Positions 44,508 to 56,629 are shown, counted from the stretch's first letter. The stretch: 64,000 bases of DNA from Aplectana chamaeleonis (GCA_029168955.1 JAPDOI010000211.1:1127001-1191000); one strand, 5' to 3'. Notes: generated by a model from the letters alone, not told the origin. Made by a program: numbers and translations.

Positions 44508-46504
44508 AAATATAGTAACCGTTACACCATTGAGTAGCCCTTAACGTCAGGATCATGAATGTTTTTCTACTTAGTTTTGTTCATGTTGAGTTTGAAGCGA
44601 GTTATTCAAAAAGTGCGAGAAAGACGCCAAAACGGGTCCTCATAAGCTTTCTGACCAAATCCGGTGCTGTAACAAACCTGTGGGGCTTTTTTAGGGCTTT
44701 ACCCTAAGCTCTACATTTTCTGATGGTAAAATTATGAGTGAAGTTTTGTTTCGAATTGAATTTCAAAAAAAATCAGTGATCTACACCATGCCAGCGAACG
44801 TCCTCATACGGAAGCGATTTGTCCTCTAAAACAAAAGACATATAATTAGCGCAGCCTGATTAGTGCGATAATACGCGTGACACGTCATTTGTAGGTGATT
44901 CTGATCAACATATTGCGTAATGTGAACAGCTGAGAGGTGCGCCTCTACAGCTCTGACTTGCACTTAGCCCTTCTACGGGCTATAGAAGGGATCTTCAAAA
45001 GCTCTAGTGTACTCTTCTATTGCTTTGAGCTCAGATGAAATCTATATACCTTAACAGTCTGATGATCGTGATCCGTTTTTCGAATTATTACGGCTGTGTC
45101 AGGTGTACCGTAGTAGATCAATGTCCGAGATGTGGTCGAAACTTTCACCAGTGTGATGTTGGGGGATATTTTATGTAAGATAAATGATGTGTATGTAGAT
45201 ATGAACCTTTGAACTAAGTACAGTAAAGCCACCGTAACCTTCCGGGACACCAAATGGCGAACAACACCCTAAACTCACCTTCCGCAAATCATTATGTTTA
45301 CGAGTGCTTTCAATTTCAGACTGCTTGCGGTACCGTACTCCGAAGCAATCGTGGCGGGACGGAGAGCAATCAAAGGATCGACTCATAAGACCTTCAAATT
45401 GTTGTGTTTTCCTCCATTATGTCGCACCAGTTCGGTTGTTGAAGTTTGAAAACACTTCTTATTGAGGGGTTGCATGAATGATGTCATAAATGTATTTGTG
45501 GTGTGTCGAAAGAGGTATCGGTCTTCAAAGGTTAGGCTAACCTTTTAGGATTAGCGCGGCATGCTCAAAGACACCACCCTGTGCAAACTGGTGTTAATCT
45601 AGTGCCTAACATTTGACTCACACGTTTGAGATTGCACACACAGTTTTGAAGGGGTTTGTCAATTAAAGGTCAATGGCAGGTAGAAGGTCTCTGTGTATCG
45701 TTCATTTCATTCAATTAAAGCCGCTCCCAGCTACATATTGGACAGCGCAATAGCCAAAACGGGCTACTGTGTGTGACCCAAAGTGTAGCATACAATACCC
45801 TCTCCTGGTAGTATACATACTTATGTCGGGTCCAGTCAGCGAGTTTTGGTGTGTCTACAGAGAAAGTCGACATCAAGTAATTCGGCCACTCCAATTATTC
45901 GGGATTTTGAAAAACCGAGGTTAATCGGAAACTCGATTATTTAAAATTTTGAAAAAGCCGAGGTAGTCGAAAACTCGATTATTCGAAAAAAATTTGAGGT
46001 CGCCAAGGTATGCTTGGTAGCCGATAAATTCAGGAGTTTTTACTATTTTCTGCTTCCCAGCACTTTTTGGTTTTTGGGACGGAATTCACACGATTCACTC
46101 CCAACATTTACCATCTTCTCATCGTTTCCCCGCATGCAACTTTTTCCCGCCAATCACCGTAGCGGTTCCCCAGTTGGACGACAAAGACCATATACAAATT
46201 GTTTCTGCGGCAAGTTTTTTCAGAAATATACCTCTTTTGTTACGGTTCCAGTGAAATTTAGCGCTTCTTTTACTAGAAAAAATGCGAATGCACACAGTTA
46301 TATGTAACAAGTATCCAGCCTTAAGTGAATTCCAAACTATAGGAGTACTATTGGATGATGAAGCTGCTTCACGAAATACATATATGTACTTCAGATTAGA
46401 AGCTTGCCGAATTACTATCGGAAAGGTTTTTCTCAGTTAGGTGAGCCCATTTACTAGGCTTCAGGCCATTTTCAGGAATTAGCTTAGGAAAAAATGCTCT
46501 GGAT
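44508..46504. other. Unassigned DNA
   Basis: Contains about 45880-46000 with GATTATTCG/GAAACTCGATTATT repeats (two diverged units of about 55 bp). The 97-codon plus-strand frame 46014-46307 and minus-strand frames 45017-45253 and 45171-45386 have no recognised domain. Confidence 0.35.
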
Positions 46505-46508
46505 TTAA

Positions 46509-46999
46509 AGGCAGTGTTCACGATACTCTTCGATTTTGAGATTGATAGCTAAATCGATTACTTGGCTCCCAGGTAGAAGTGAAATGAGTAAGAAATCGAG
46601 AAAAACGCACAAGAAGGGCACGAAATCATCTACTCATCACGCCTCTTTACTCTCACAGGAACTTTGGTTCGTTGTGGCAATGGAATCTTTCTGTGGACCC
46701 GTCTTTTGCAATACTCTACTTTCTGTTGCTCCGTTCTTTCCTCTGGACAATATCTAAAACTGTTTTTGCCTAAAATATTCTTCCATTCAAGATTATCCTG
46801 GAATTTTCATCGCTGGACAACTACCGTGAACATGTTCATCCAAGCGGGCAACTACCACTGGTCGGAAGATAATCTCACCGAAGATAAGACGTTTTAGTGC
46901 GTTTCTCACGCCATTTCTTCGTAATTTTGGGAACACTTGGTGGGCAGCGCATCGTTTTGAGTGGAAACTCCGGAACGAAAATCATCGTGAACACTGCCT
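46509..46999 (+). mobile_element. Group F inverted-repeat element F4
   Basis: 491 bp, AGGCAGTGTTCACGATACTC to ATCGTGAACACTGCCT; TTAA at the left (46505-46508), TTGA at the right. The internal TTAA used by G1 in F1 is changed here (CTCTTTACTC). Confidence 0.88.
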
Positions 47000-47003
47000 T
47001 TGA

Positions 47004-48127
47004 ACCGACACTTCTTCAGGTTTGGTTTGAAGCCTCTCATTGGGACAATATTTTGAGGCAAAATGCGAACATATGAGAATTCCCAAATTTTTCTCGATAC
47101 TTCTTTATGTGCAGGGTTACCTGTAGGGGTTCGCCTTGGAAAAAAAATTCTTGATGGCACCCTTAGTACCTTTTCGCTCTACTGAGAAAACTCCACTATA
47201 ACCCGGCTTGAAGCTTTCCTCTGCAGCTGCGAATTCAGTGTTGAAGTCATTCTTAGAAGCACACACCTAATTGGAATATTATTCGTTCCAAACGGCCAGA
47301 TCGATTATGATGCTTCCCTAGTAAGGCCGTTGTATGCGGTATTTATGCGTACAGAGTGTTTTTTTCTATTTTTTCGAAAAGTCAGGTTTCTTTTGAACTC
47401 ATGCTGACGAGTTTTTTGAAATCCTGACAAAATGACTGGAAAATATCATTTTGATCAAAAAGGAGCTTCTGCGATCTTCATATTTCTCTTTCTACCCCCT
47501 GCAGCCCTCTTCCAGTACACCTATCCATCACCCGATCTAGTATATTACCTTTGGCAATAGTTGCGTCGTAGCAATGATACACATAAGATAATCTCGTCAA
47601 ACATACAGCCTGCCCGGTCACGCAGCGAGCGCATACCCCCTTACTATGTGCCAGAGACAAACCTTCGCACTCCATTGACCACACATACTACGTATGTCTA
47701 TGGTAAATAGAGAGCGTGAAAAATCAAAGGCAACTTGAGGGGTGAGATGATTGCGTGTTCTGCATGCCAGATGTATGGAGCTAGGAGCTGAACTTTCCGA
47801 AACAATGCGGGTGGCAGAAAGACTCTCTCGATTGAATTTTTCACTGCAGTTTTACATGTTTGTGAGTGATGTATCCTGTTTTGGAGCCAAAATTGACTAC
47901 TTCTACGTGCGTATGCGTAGGTAGAGAGTAGAGAATCGTTTCTAGTCTTTACAACGGGCATCATCACTACTATGAACAATCTGCCATATGTTGGGCCTAT
48001 GATCTTTGGGTATATGACTTTGGCTGGGAACACTTGCAATTTTCTACTAGTAAGCAAGAGCATAATCGGCTAAGTAATCGCTGAAACATTCGCTTTCGAC
48101 TATCACCGCGGCGGTGGGGCTCGGTAA
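47004..48127. other. Unassigned DNA
   Basis: The minus-strand frame 47698-48063 (121 codons) and 47478-47684 are the longest; no domain recognised, no element ends. Confidence 0.35.
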
Positions 48128-48598
48128 AGGCAGTGTTTTCGATGAATATCGTATTCGAGTTGACTCAAAAATGGTGCTGTCTGGTGGTGAGCTATCGAAC
48201 AGTGACGAGACAGCAAAGAAAAGCGCCTCACAATAAACTAAAAATAGCAGTTTTTACGCATTTATAGGTTCAGGGCGCGGACGAGCTTGCGCGCCCTGCT
48301 TAGTTTCCGGAGACGCGCGCTAATGCGAATAGTGCGCGGATCAATCCGCGCCTGATTTGGAAGAGTTGCTTGACGATTAGCCACATCGAAAACTTCCGCT
48401 GCGCCACAAGCTCGCCAAAACGGTGGGCCGGAGCGGGCTCGGCAGACTATACTGGGCTAACGTGAAATCTTCACTACGTGGCCGCTTTATCGATTTCTGG
48501 CCCGTTTTCGCTGCCTTTCTTCCGACCCTATCCCCCTCAGCATCTGTGTTTCACACTGAAAGCTTACACAAAAACGAGATTCATCATGAGCACTGTCT
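48128..48598 (-). mobile_element. Group E inverted-repeat element E4, reversed
   Basis: Left end AGGCAGTGTTTTCGATGAA after GTAA; right end TTCATCATGAGCACTGTCT. The interior is E2 reversed: GATCAATCCGCGCC, CATCTGTGTTTCACACTGAA, with the core reading GCGGACGAGCTTGCG. Confidence 0.8.
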
Positions 48599-49128
48599 TG
48601 ACATATAATGGTGGTGATAAGCGATGTTTCAACAAAGAACTCGCCGCTGGTCACAATCAAATTGAGAGCTCTTTAGGCATGCATCAGATCTTACTTAGTA
48701 TTGCTCGACCCGGAATAAGCTGAAATGATTTTCTTTGCTCACTCGTTTTGAGCGCCATCCCGAATCTGAACTCTCTGACAGCAGAAAGTATCGAAAAGAA
48801 GTCTGCAAATAGTTGCTTCGTGTGCAACTACGGACCAAAGTGCTCCTGTTTGCACTGAAGAGGTTACTCAAACAGGATTAGCGTCGAGGTGTGAGCTCAC
48901 GCCCACGTGAACATCGCTATGGACGATTCAGGTCACTCAGACATTTCTGGATTCCACTCATGAGCAAATCCACGTTTAGGGGTCAAGCAGGGATCTTGAT
49001 TGGTGTTGTTGAGAAAGTTATTCGTTACTCTAGATTCTCCGGTCCACTCAGCGAAAAGCGGACAGGGAAGAGAAACATAATGGTTTTTCTGCAGACCACC
49101 AAAAAACTCTTGAGTGTTGGAAGAAGCA
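48599..49128. other. Unassigned DNA
   Basis: No recognised features. Confidence 0.35.
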
Positions 49129-49131
49129 TAA

Positions 49132-49622
49132 AGGCAGTGTTTGCGATAATCTTTCGATTTTGAGAATATTCGTTACAATTGAATGTTTTGCCCTCGGATA
49201 GGACTGCAATTGGCAGAAGAAATCCGAGAAAAACGCATGAGGAAAAGGGCACGAAATACTTTACTCTCCCCCGCCTCTCTACTCTCACAAGAACTGCTCG
49301 TTGTGACAAGGGAATCTTTGGTGGACCCGCCTTTTGCAATTCCCCCTACTCCCTGTTGCTCCGTTGTTCCCGCTCGGTTCCTAAATAGTACTGTTTTTTC
49401 TAAAATATTCCTCCAGTTCCACTTAGCCTTATTCTCCATCGGTGACAACCGCCGTGGAAATGTTCATCCAAACGGACAACTAATCCAGGCCAGAGAATAT
49501 ACTGAAATAAAGGCGTTTTTAGTGCGTTTCCGCCGTTTCTTTTGATTTTGGTAACACTCGGTGGCCAATTGTGTACTTTGGAGCAGATAACTTGAATACG
49601 AAAATCATCTTGAACACTGCCT
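49132..49622 (+). mobile_element. Group F inverted-repeat element F5
   Basis: AGGCAGTGTTTGCGATAATC to ATCTTGAACACTGCCT, flanks ATAA and TGAG (degraded). Interior as F4 with CGGACAACTAATCCAGG. First of a six-element train. Confidence 0.82.
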
Positions 49623-49626
49623 TGAG

Positions 49627-50116
49627 AGGCACAGTACACCCTCAGATATGAATTTTGCGATTTTCGTGTAATTGTGTAGACGACTATTCCTGTATAGCAC
49701 GTGCCAAATACGAGATCTCAATTCCTCCATATATAATAAAGATATAAGCGACCACCACAGGCCCGACCCCCTTCGCTCACCACCACATTGCGAACGACCC
49801 CTAACTGATTTTCGAACTCGATAGCGGCTCGACGGATGGATGAATTCCAACAAGTCGTCGTTCTTCCAGTTCATTGCTGGGCTATCTCCTTATCGTGGCT
49901 CACTCTCGCGCAACGATTGCGAATGAAGAGAAATACAGGTCTGGAGACAAACTTGTCCACCAATTTTTCACCCTCAAAATCTAGTCACCTTTGAAAAAGC
50001 CTAAACTCTTTTCAAGTCTCCGGACGAATCCATAGGAAACTATTGTGATCAGAGAGTGGCTCTCCTCAAGATAAACATCAAAACCTGAAAATTAATGTTT
50101 TGGTTGTCCTGTGCCT
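49627..50116 (+). mobile_element. Group J element J1, tandem copy 1
   Basis: AGGCACAGTACA at the left and TGTCCTGTGCCT at the right; right flank TCAA shared with J2. Contains ACTTGTCCACCAATTTTTCACC. Follows J2 nearly base for base apart from scattered indels. Confidence 0.82.
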
Positions 50117-50120
50117 TCAA

Positions 50121-50633
50121 AGGGCACAGTACAGCACCAGAATATGCATTCTGAGATTTTCATGTAATTGCCTGTAGAAGACCCATCCTGTATAACACGT
50201 GCCAAATGCCAGATCTCATTTCACTCCGAATAAGCGAGATATAAGCGACCACCACAGTCCCGACCCCCTTCGCTCATTTCTCCACCACAGGCCCGGACTC
50301 CCCTAACAGATTTTCGAACTCGATAGCGGCTCGACGGATGGACGCCGGAATTCCAACAAGTCGTCGTTCTTCCAGTTCATTGCTGGGCTATCTCCTTATC
50401 GTGGCTCACTCTCGCGCAACGATTGCGAATGAAGAGAAATACAGGTCTGAGACAACTTGTCCACCAATTTTTCACCCTCAAAATCTAGTCACCTTTTGAA
50501 AAGCCTAAACTCTTTCCAAAGGGGTCTCCGGACGAATCCATAGAAACTATTGTGATCAGAGAGTGGCTCTCCTCAAGATAAAACATCAAACCTGAAAATT
50601 AATGTTTTGGCTGTCCTGTGCCTTCAAGAGGCA
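50121..50633 (+). mobile_element. Group J element J2, tandem copy 2
   Basis: AGGGCACAGTACAGCACC to TGTCCTGTGCCT; TCAA on both sides (50117-50120 and 50634-50637). Same orientation as J1 and J3. Confidence 0.85.
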
Positions 50634-50637
50634 TTGT

Positions 50638-51122
50638 ACAGCACCAGATATGCATTCTGAGATTTTCATGTACATTGTGTGAAGACCCATCCTGTATAAC
50701 ACGTGCCAAAATCGCCAGATCTCATTTCCTCCGAATAAGCGAGATATAAGCGACCACCACAGTCCCGACCCCTTCGCTCACCACCACAGGCCCGACCCCT
50801 TCAACATCAGATTTTCGAACTCGATAGCGGCTCGATGGGTGGATGAATTTCAACACGTCGTCGTTCTTCAGTCCATTGCTGGAGCTATCTCCTTATCCTG
50901 GCTCGCTCTCGCGCAACGCTTGCGAATGAATAGAAATACAAGCCTGAGAGACAACTCGTCCACCATTTTTTCACCCTCAAAAATCTAGAGCATCTTTGAG
51001 GAGCCATAACTCTGCGTTCAGAGGGGGTTTGGACGTTTCAGAGATACCACTGTGATCCAGCGTGACCTCTCCAAGATAAGCATGAAATCTGAAATTGGAA
51101 TTCTTTGGGTGTCCTGTGCCTT
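50638..51122 (+). mobile_element. Group J element J3, tandem copy 3
   Basis: GAGGCATTGTACAGCACC to TGTCCTGTGCCT. More diverged than J1 against J2 and carries ACTCGTCCACCATTTTTTCACC and GAGCCATAACTCTGCGTTC, which link group J to the B/D core. Confidence 0.82.
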
Positions 51123-51128
51123 GCTCAA

Positions 51129-51638
51129 AGGCAAAGCAGACACGCTCAAAAAAATGGTATCGATTTTTAATGACATAAATTGAAGGTTTGGAGCTGGTTG
51201 TATAAGGAACTGACGAAAAAACGGAACAAAAAACTGTGTGCAAATAGAAGTGAATAACGGTTACTTTGTTATTAGGTGAAAGTGGACGAGCTTTTAAGGC
51301 GCGCGGTTGAAACAGCGAATATTAGCAACAAAACGGTTGAGATAGAGAAGTCGATATACTTTTGCAGCCTGTACTGGAACGCTGACCTCGTTTGAAGCAT
51401 CAAAAACCAGCCAAAAGAACCGTATTAGTACTATCCATCTGGACGAGTTTGTATTTTGGGGCGGGGTTGCAGAAGCTCAGGGGCGGGGTTGCAGAAATTT
51501 TTCGATTTGCATTGCTCAGTTTTAGAAGTTTTGCCTCGTTTTTGACGCTTCCAACGGCGTGTGCGTTCTACTAGGGGCCATATACGACCCAAATAGCGTA
51601 GTTATCTCCAACAACTTTTTCGAGCTTGTCTGCGGCCT
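51129..51638 (+). mobile_element. Group K inverted-repeat element K1
   Basis: AGGCAAAGCAGACACGCTC to CGAGCTTGTCTGCGGCCT, a distinct end variant; TCAA at the left (51125-51128), TTAA at the right (51639-51642). Contains AAAGTGGACGAGCTTTT and ATCTGGACGAGTTTG. Only copy seen. Confidence 0.75.
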
Positions 51639-51642
51639 TTAA

Positions 51643-52137
51643 AGGCAGTGTTTACGATGATCTTCGTTCCCGAGTTTTCCATTATGTTACCAAAATTGCG
51701 AGGAAGTGGCTAGAAACGCACTAAGACACCTTAATTTAGTGAGATTATTTTCTGGTCTGGACTAGTTGTACGGCTGTGTGAACATGTTGTCGGTGATTGT
51801 CCCCGGTGAGAAATAGGGTTAACCGAAAATGGAAGAATATTTTCACAGACAGCATTAGTTAGGGTCCGAATCACAGACACCATTAGTTAGGGTCCGAAGC
51901 AAAGAACGGAGCAAAAGAAAGTGGAGAATTTCAAAGGACCGGTCCGCAAATGATTTCATTGTCCACAAAAAACAGTTCCAGTGTGAGTACAGAGGGGGTG
52001 AGGGTGGGAGAGCATTTTGCGTACTTGAGGCGCGTTTTTTCTAGATTTTTTTCGTCATTTTGATCCTATGTACGCGGAGCCAAAGAATCGATTTAGCCAT
52101 TAACTTCAAGAATTGAAGATTGTCGTGAACACTGCTT
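51643..52137 (-). mobile_element. Group F inverted-repeat element F6, reversed
   Basis: AGGCAGTGTTTACGATGATC to TTGTCGTGAACACTGCTT, flanked by TTAA and TTGA. The interior is group F reversed: GATTGTCCCCGGTGAGAAAT, AATGGAAGAATATTTT, TTAGTTAGGGTCCGAA. It contains a short internal duplication, CACAGACANCATTAGTTAGG twice, near 51850-51895. Confidence 0.85.
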
Positions 52138-52141
52138 TTGA

Positions 52142-53447
52142 GTGGATCGAAAAACGAAACAGAATCTAATCGATTTCCCCGAAACGGCACCTCTATGTAA
52201 CTTGTGGAAATCTCCTAAGAAGAGCAGGAGTACGCCTCCGCAGATGGCTAAATTACCTAAAATTAATACAGGTTTAGCCTGCATCTCTCTATGAACTTTA
52301 TCAACCGGACTCCTCAGAAAGTCCTTTGTCCAGCTCCCACTAGAAGCTTATGATCAAGTAGCGTTACGAGTCGCGTCCGTACCGTTTTCGACGCATATCC
52401 TTCTCGGCAAGAAAAGATCACCTTGTCGGATGTCCTATCCGCATTCCAGGATGAAAACTTCTTGCGGTGGCTCATAATATGTACCTCCAATTCAGAGATC
52501 AATCTCCGCAATTTTCTGACCGCAAATTTCTAGTGCCTTTTTTCTAGAAAACGTCTGCAAAGGAAGTCCAGAAGCGAGAAGGAAGTCAGAATCAGCCAAA
52601 AATAACTCCTAAATCGGTAAGAGAGAAGAGGTGGGAAAGGGTAACTACCGTAACCTGAAATTCATAACCCAGTGACAGAGATACCGTAATAATGGGTAAC
52701 GAGAGAAGCACGGTCCATTAGCAGGGCACCTTCGGCAACCTATTATTAAACACGAACCGCTGCTACTAAACCCGTAATGAGCGGTTGAGTGCAGATGAAG
52801 ATGCAAATGAAGATGTTCCAAGGTGGGTCCAACCCATTAAAGGCAGCGTATTCGTAGAAAAACTATCTTGTTTCAGAATATGTACCTTCAAGCAGGCAGG
52901 GGGCTTTGAAGTACCGGAGTATAGCGGAAAGATTACGCGAAACCCTTTTTCTAAAAACCCTCTGAAACAATGGTCCCTTTCCTAAACGATTCACTTGAAG
53001 TAAATGGCTACCTCGGGAATGGTTTAGGCTCCTTTTTTTTTTTTCTCTTACAAGTAAGCTACATACTACTTAGCCATTTCTCGGCCATTTCAAATAAATG
53101 TGATAATCTGGAACCATTTCCGCATGAGGAGTCCGAATATGTGTGGCCCTCGCAGCTGCCCAAAATCATTCTAAAAAAAGCTTACGTTGTGTGCTTTACC
53201 CTGGTTTCCACACCAATTGTAACCTTTCAAAACCGCGCAGTTATATTTCGGGAATCTGTAAACGGAACTCACTACATGGTGTTCGGCGCTGAAAACAAAC
53301 CCCATGGGCGAGGCTTGGGTGAAGGTTTATCTTCCGAACTTTCAACAGAGAAATAGCATTTTTAGCTTGTACCGATTGTCGGTTAACGTTTACTTTATCG
53401 AATAGAGGGTATTGAAAGCTCCAAAAGAAAAATGTTCCAGACTTGAC
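52142..53447. other. Unassigned DNA with a solo element end
   Basis: TTAA then AGGCAGCGTATTCGTAGAAA at 52837-52860 resembles a left end of the AGGCAGTG family; no right end was found. The 128-codon plus-strand frame 52970-53356 is not recognised. Confidence 0.4.
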
Positions 53448-53451
53448 TTAA

Positions 53452-53943
53452 AGGCAGTGTCCACGATAAAAACCATGTCTGATTTTTGGTGGAAATCGGC
53501 AGCTGCGAAGGCCTGGCGCAACCCTAACGTTTAAAAACTAAGAAAATGAAGCTTGGAACGGTCTTCCTACGGCCCCAAAGTTGGACACTCGTCAGCTCGT
53601 CACACCCCAGATGCACTTTCCACGCCCACCGGCCTGAACAACATGAATGCTCGAGATTGTGGAAATGATCGATGGTTTCCGGTCGAAAGCCCAGTTCTTT
53701 CCTTCATTCTCAACTTCTCTCTTTACTCAGGTCAGCTCGCATACATCGGCTGCAAAAGACGAGAGTTACAAGCCTCGGACAACCCGTCCACCATAAGCTT
53801 CCCTAGCCCAATTTTCTGAGGGACCATAAATCCGTTCCTAGGAGGTCTTGTACGGTTCCAGAAAACATAATTGGGATCAGCATGGGACCGTCTTCAAGAT
53901 GGGCGGAAAAGCAGAAAAACGATTCTTATCGTGAACACTGTCT
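53452..53943 (+). mobile_element. Group D inverted-repeat element D2
   Basis: 492 bp, AGGCAGTGTCCACGATAAAA to TTATCGTGAACACTGTCT, TTAA on both sides (53448-53451 and 53944-53947). Follows D1 closely, including GGACAACCCGTCCACCAT. Confidence 0.92.
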
Positions 53944-53947
53944 TTAA

Positions 53948-54151
53948 AAACATACCCATGGGGGTTATTTGGTGTGCTGATCACCCGAATCCGAGAATTA
54001 TTAGCCGTTTTTCTGAAGCTTTAACTGGATTCGTTCAAAGATTTCCATCAGAGGGAAAATGTGAGGACAAAAACACGACTTTTGACGATTTCCAAAATGC
54101 TACTGTAGATGCGGCTCAAATTATTTCTCTAAGGGTTGCGTGGAGCGCCAA
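53948..54151. other. Spacer between D2 and D3
   Basis: About 200 bp without recognised feature, ending TGGAGCGCCAA at the D3 border. Confidence 0.5.
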
Positions 54152-54649
54152 AGGCAGTGTCCACGATGACAATCGATTCTCTGCTTTTTTTGCCTATCTT
54201 AAAGACGATTCCATGCTGATTCCAATGATGTTTTTTAAAATCAAATACGAGACCTTCTAGGAACGGGAGTTATGGTCCCTCAATAATTGAGCTGGGGAAA
54301 ACATGGTGGACGAGTGGTCCGAGGCTTGTAACTTCCGTCTTTGAACTCCGATATATGCGAGCTGACCTGAGTAAAGAGAGAAGTTGGAATCAAAGGGAAG
54401 AACGGGGCTATTGATCGGAAACCATCGCTCATCTCACAATCTCGAGCATTCATTTGTTCACGTCGGTGGGCGTGGAAAGTGCATCTGGTGTGTGAGGAGG
54501 CTGACGGGTGTCCAATTTTAGTCCATGCAGGGGACCGTCCCCGAGCTCATTTTCTTAGTTTTTAGCGTTAAAGGTAGCGTTAGGCCCCGCAGCTGCCGAT
54601 CTCCACCAAAATCAGACATGGTTTTTATCGTGCGCTACGGCCATTGCCT
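54152..54649 (-). mobile_element. Group B/D hybrid inverted-repeat element D3, reversed
   Basis: The left part follows B1 (CATGCTGATTCCAATGATGT, GAGCTGACCTGAGTAAAGAG); the right part is D1 reversed (CCGATCTCCACCAAAATCAG, ACATGGTTTTTATCGTG). The core reads GGTGGACGAGTGGTCC. The right end CATTGCCT is separated from ATCGTG by a changed stretch. Flank TTGA is shared with I1. Confidence 0.85.
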
Positions 54650-54653
54650 TTGA

Positions 54654-55095
54654 AGGCAGTACCCACGATAAAAATCGTTTTTTAGATTCCACCCGAAAAC
54701 AGAAGGTTCAGTGTCTGATTGTTCCATCAGTGCATGGAGAATCATGAAAAACGCTGCGAAACATCTAAAATTAGTTCTTCTTCTTCAGAAAGCCACATCT
54801 TAGTGAGTTGCGCGGGCATGGGCCTGAAATAGACAGCGTGTGCAGATGCGTCCCAACGCTAAAGCCTCAGCCGCGCTCGCGCTCCAATGCCAATCAAGAA
54901 GCGGGCCCAACTCTTCTTCAGAAAACTCGACCCGCGAGCGGAAAGGGCTAAGCGCGAGCGAATCTCGGGGTCAATAAATAAAGCTTTTTATGGCTCATTA
55001 TTTACTCGTTTTTTTCACCCCTACTGCTCCGAGTGAGACCCCCTTTCGGTTTCCTGCGGAAGACTGAAAACGAAATTTATCGTGGACACTGCGCT
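54654..55095 (+). mobile_element. Group I inverted-repeat element I1
   Basis: AGGCAGTACCCACGATAAAA to TTTATCGTGGACACTGCGCT; TTGA at the left (54650-54653), TTAA at the right (55096-55099). The interior (CGCGCTCGCGCTCC, GGCTCATTATTTACTCG) matches none of the other groups in this window. Confidence 0.82.
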
Positions 55096-55099
55096 TTAA

Positions 55100-55620
55100 A
55101 GACAGTGGGCTGTAGTAAACCCACTCAAAATAAAGTTAAGATGGATCTTAAACCATCGCAGTTCACCATGAACATCGTAAGTCAAGTTCAACTCCAAGAA
55201 TGGGGTTGTTCGGTCGTGGAGCTATCGACAAGTGAAAAAAACGAAAGAAAGCGCTCAAAATAAGCTGAAATAACGTAATGTAAGTACAGGTGTTGAGAAA
55301 ATAAGAAGTATCCACTCAACCTTGGCCTTAATCCATATCTCCCAATACCCACCACATTGAATAATTGTCTGAATCCAGCAACGAGTGCGCGTCCTGGTAA
55401 GAGTTTCTGCAAGCGCGCGAGGCAGTCGAAACGTGCGCGAAATGTGCGGTCGGCGATAGTTTGTCCCCCCCCAAATGACACCGGAAAACAGCCGCGTACC
55501 ATTGGGAAAATAATAAGGGGGCGCATACTACAGACGTACTTTGTAGCAGAATCTTCACTTCGCGGCCGTTTTTATCGAGTTCCAATGATAGTGTTTGAAT
55601 GTCGCGATTCTTAGCTCCTG
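55100..55620 (-). mobile_element. Group E element E5, eroded
   Basis: AGACAGTGGGCTG follows the TTAA shared with I1; then GTCGTGGAGCTATCGACAAG, AGAAAGCGCTCAAAATAAGC and TCTTCACTTCGCGGCCGTTT parallel E4. The right end is not recognisable. Confidence 0.55.
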
Positions 55621-56344
55621 TCACGAAACTTCTCTTCCTTATGCTAGACGGCCGACAAGAGGAGCCTTTCCAGAATATTAAGCCTTTTTCATTCGGCTAC
55701 AATATTATGACGCCTCAAACTTTCCTGACCTACCTTGCCTACGCTGGAGCAAGCGACTGACAGAAAAACAAGATTTTCTGCTTGCCCAACTCCCAGGTCT
55801 TTGCTGAAAAGTCACTTTCTAGAAACATTGATGCAAGTCTCAGAGGATAGTATTTGAAACCCCGATTCTCGGCTCAGGAATGTTTTATGGATGCTCCTGA
55901 ATATTCGAGGCGGATTCGATAGTCACCTACGCAAGCCTTAGTGCTCATACCTTCTGATCACCGATGAGCTAATGATCAGGGTGAGCTGTGGATTTCGGCG
56001 TCATGAGTAAAATCGGCCTAGCATTTGCGTTGTCCACCATAAGCTTCTCATGACGGAACATCGCTTCCGTCGTGCACTAGGGTACAGCAAGCTTCTCGTG
56101 CCTGTGCACTTCACTGCTTGTTCCGATGGATTGATTAACTAAAGCAACGAGTTCAGAAGAAGGTAAGAGCCCCTTTCGTGAAATGGAGGCCAAGGATCTG
56201 TTCATTGCGTTTACATACGTGTATGCTGCCTTCAATCCGGTACACTTGAAAGGGAATAGAAAATGACACATATGTAACAGTACCGTACTCATGTAACCGC
56301 ATAGGTTTGATCGCAGGCTGTTTTCACGTGAGGTGACAATGGTC
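55621..56344. other. Unassigned DNA
   Basis: No recognised feature. Confidence 0.35.
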
Positions 56345-56497
56345 GGTCCGATGAGCCATTTGCTTTCCGTTGCTCCGTTCTTTCTTCGGACCCTAACTAG
56401 TACTCATTTTGGCGGGAATAAATCTTCCATTTCTGGATCGATGGGGAAAACCATCGGTGACAACCACCGTGTTGGATACAATACAATCCGATAACTA
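56345..56497 (+). repeat. Group F fragment F8
   Basis: GTTGCTCCGTTCTTTC, GGACCCTAACTAGTACT, ATCTTCCATTTCTGGATCG, ATCGGTGACAACCACCGTG and CCGATAACTAG follow F1's right half. Both ends are missing; a tRNA-like B-box word begins where it stops. Confidence 0.65.
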
Positions 56498-56559
56498 GGA
56501 ATCGAACCCGCATTGCACCGAACCCACATGTCTGGGCAGCTTGAGGAATGCAGAACAGG

Positions 56560-56629
56560 GTGTCGGTAGTGTAATGGTAACACTCTCGCCCGGTAAGCGA
56601 TGCAATGCGAGTTCGATTCCGCACATGGA
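56560..56629 (+). pseudogene. tRNA-like sequence, probably a tRNA pseudogene or tRNA-derived repeat
   Basis: TAGTGTAATGGTAACAC forms a D-arm-like unit (GTGT/ACAC, with A14 and GG). TCGC-CCGGTAA-GCGA can form an anticodon arm, nominal anticodon GGT (Thr) but with C where U33 should be. GAGTTCGATTCC at 56609-56620 fits a B-box. Acceptor arms do not pair well and the T-stem is broken, so it is not called as a working tRNA. A second B-box (GGTTCGATTCC, minus strand, 56498-56508) stands 50 bp upstream without an A-box. Confidence 0.4.

Noticed and set aside
49627..51122. CRISPR-like array from the three J repeats
   Set aside because: Units are about 500 bp with inverted ends and TCAA joints in eukaryote-like DNA; no short direct repeats with unique spacers.
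52837..53447. A complete AGGCAGTG-family element starting at 52841
   Set aside because: Only a left-end-like word is present; no matching right end before D2.
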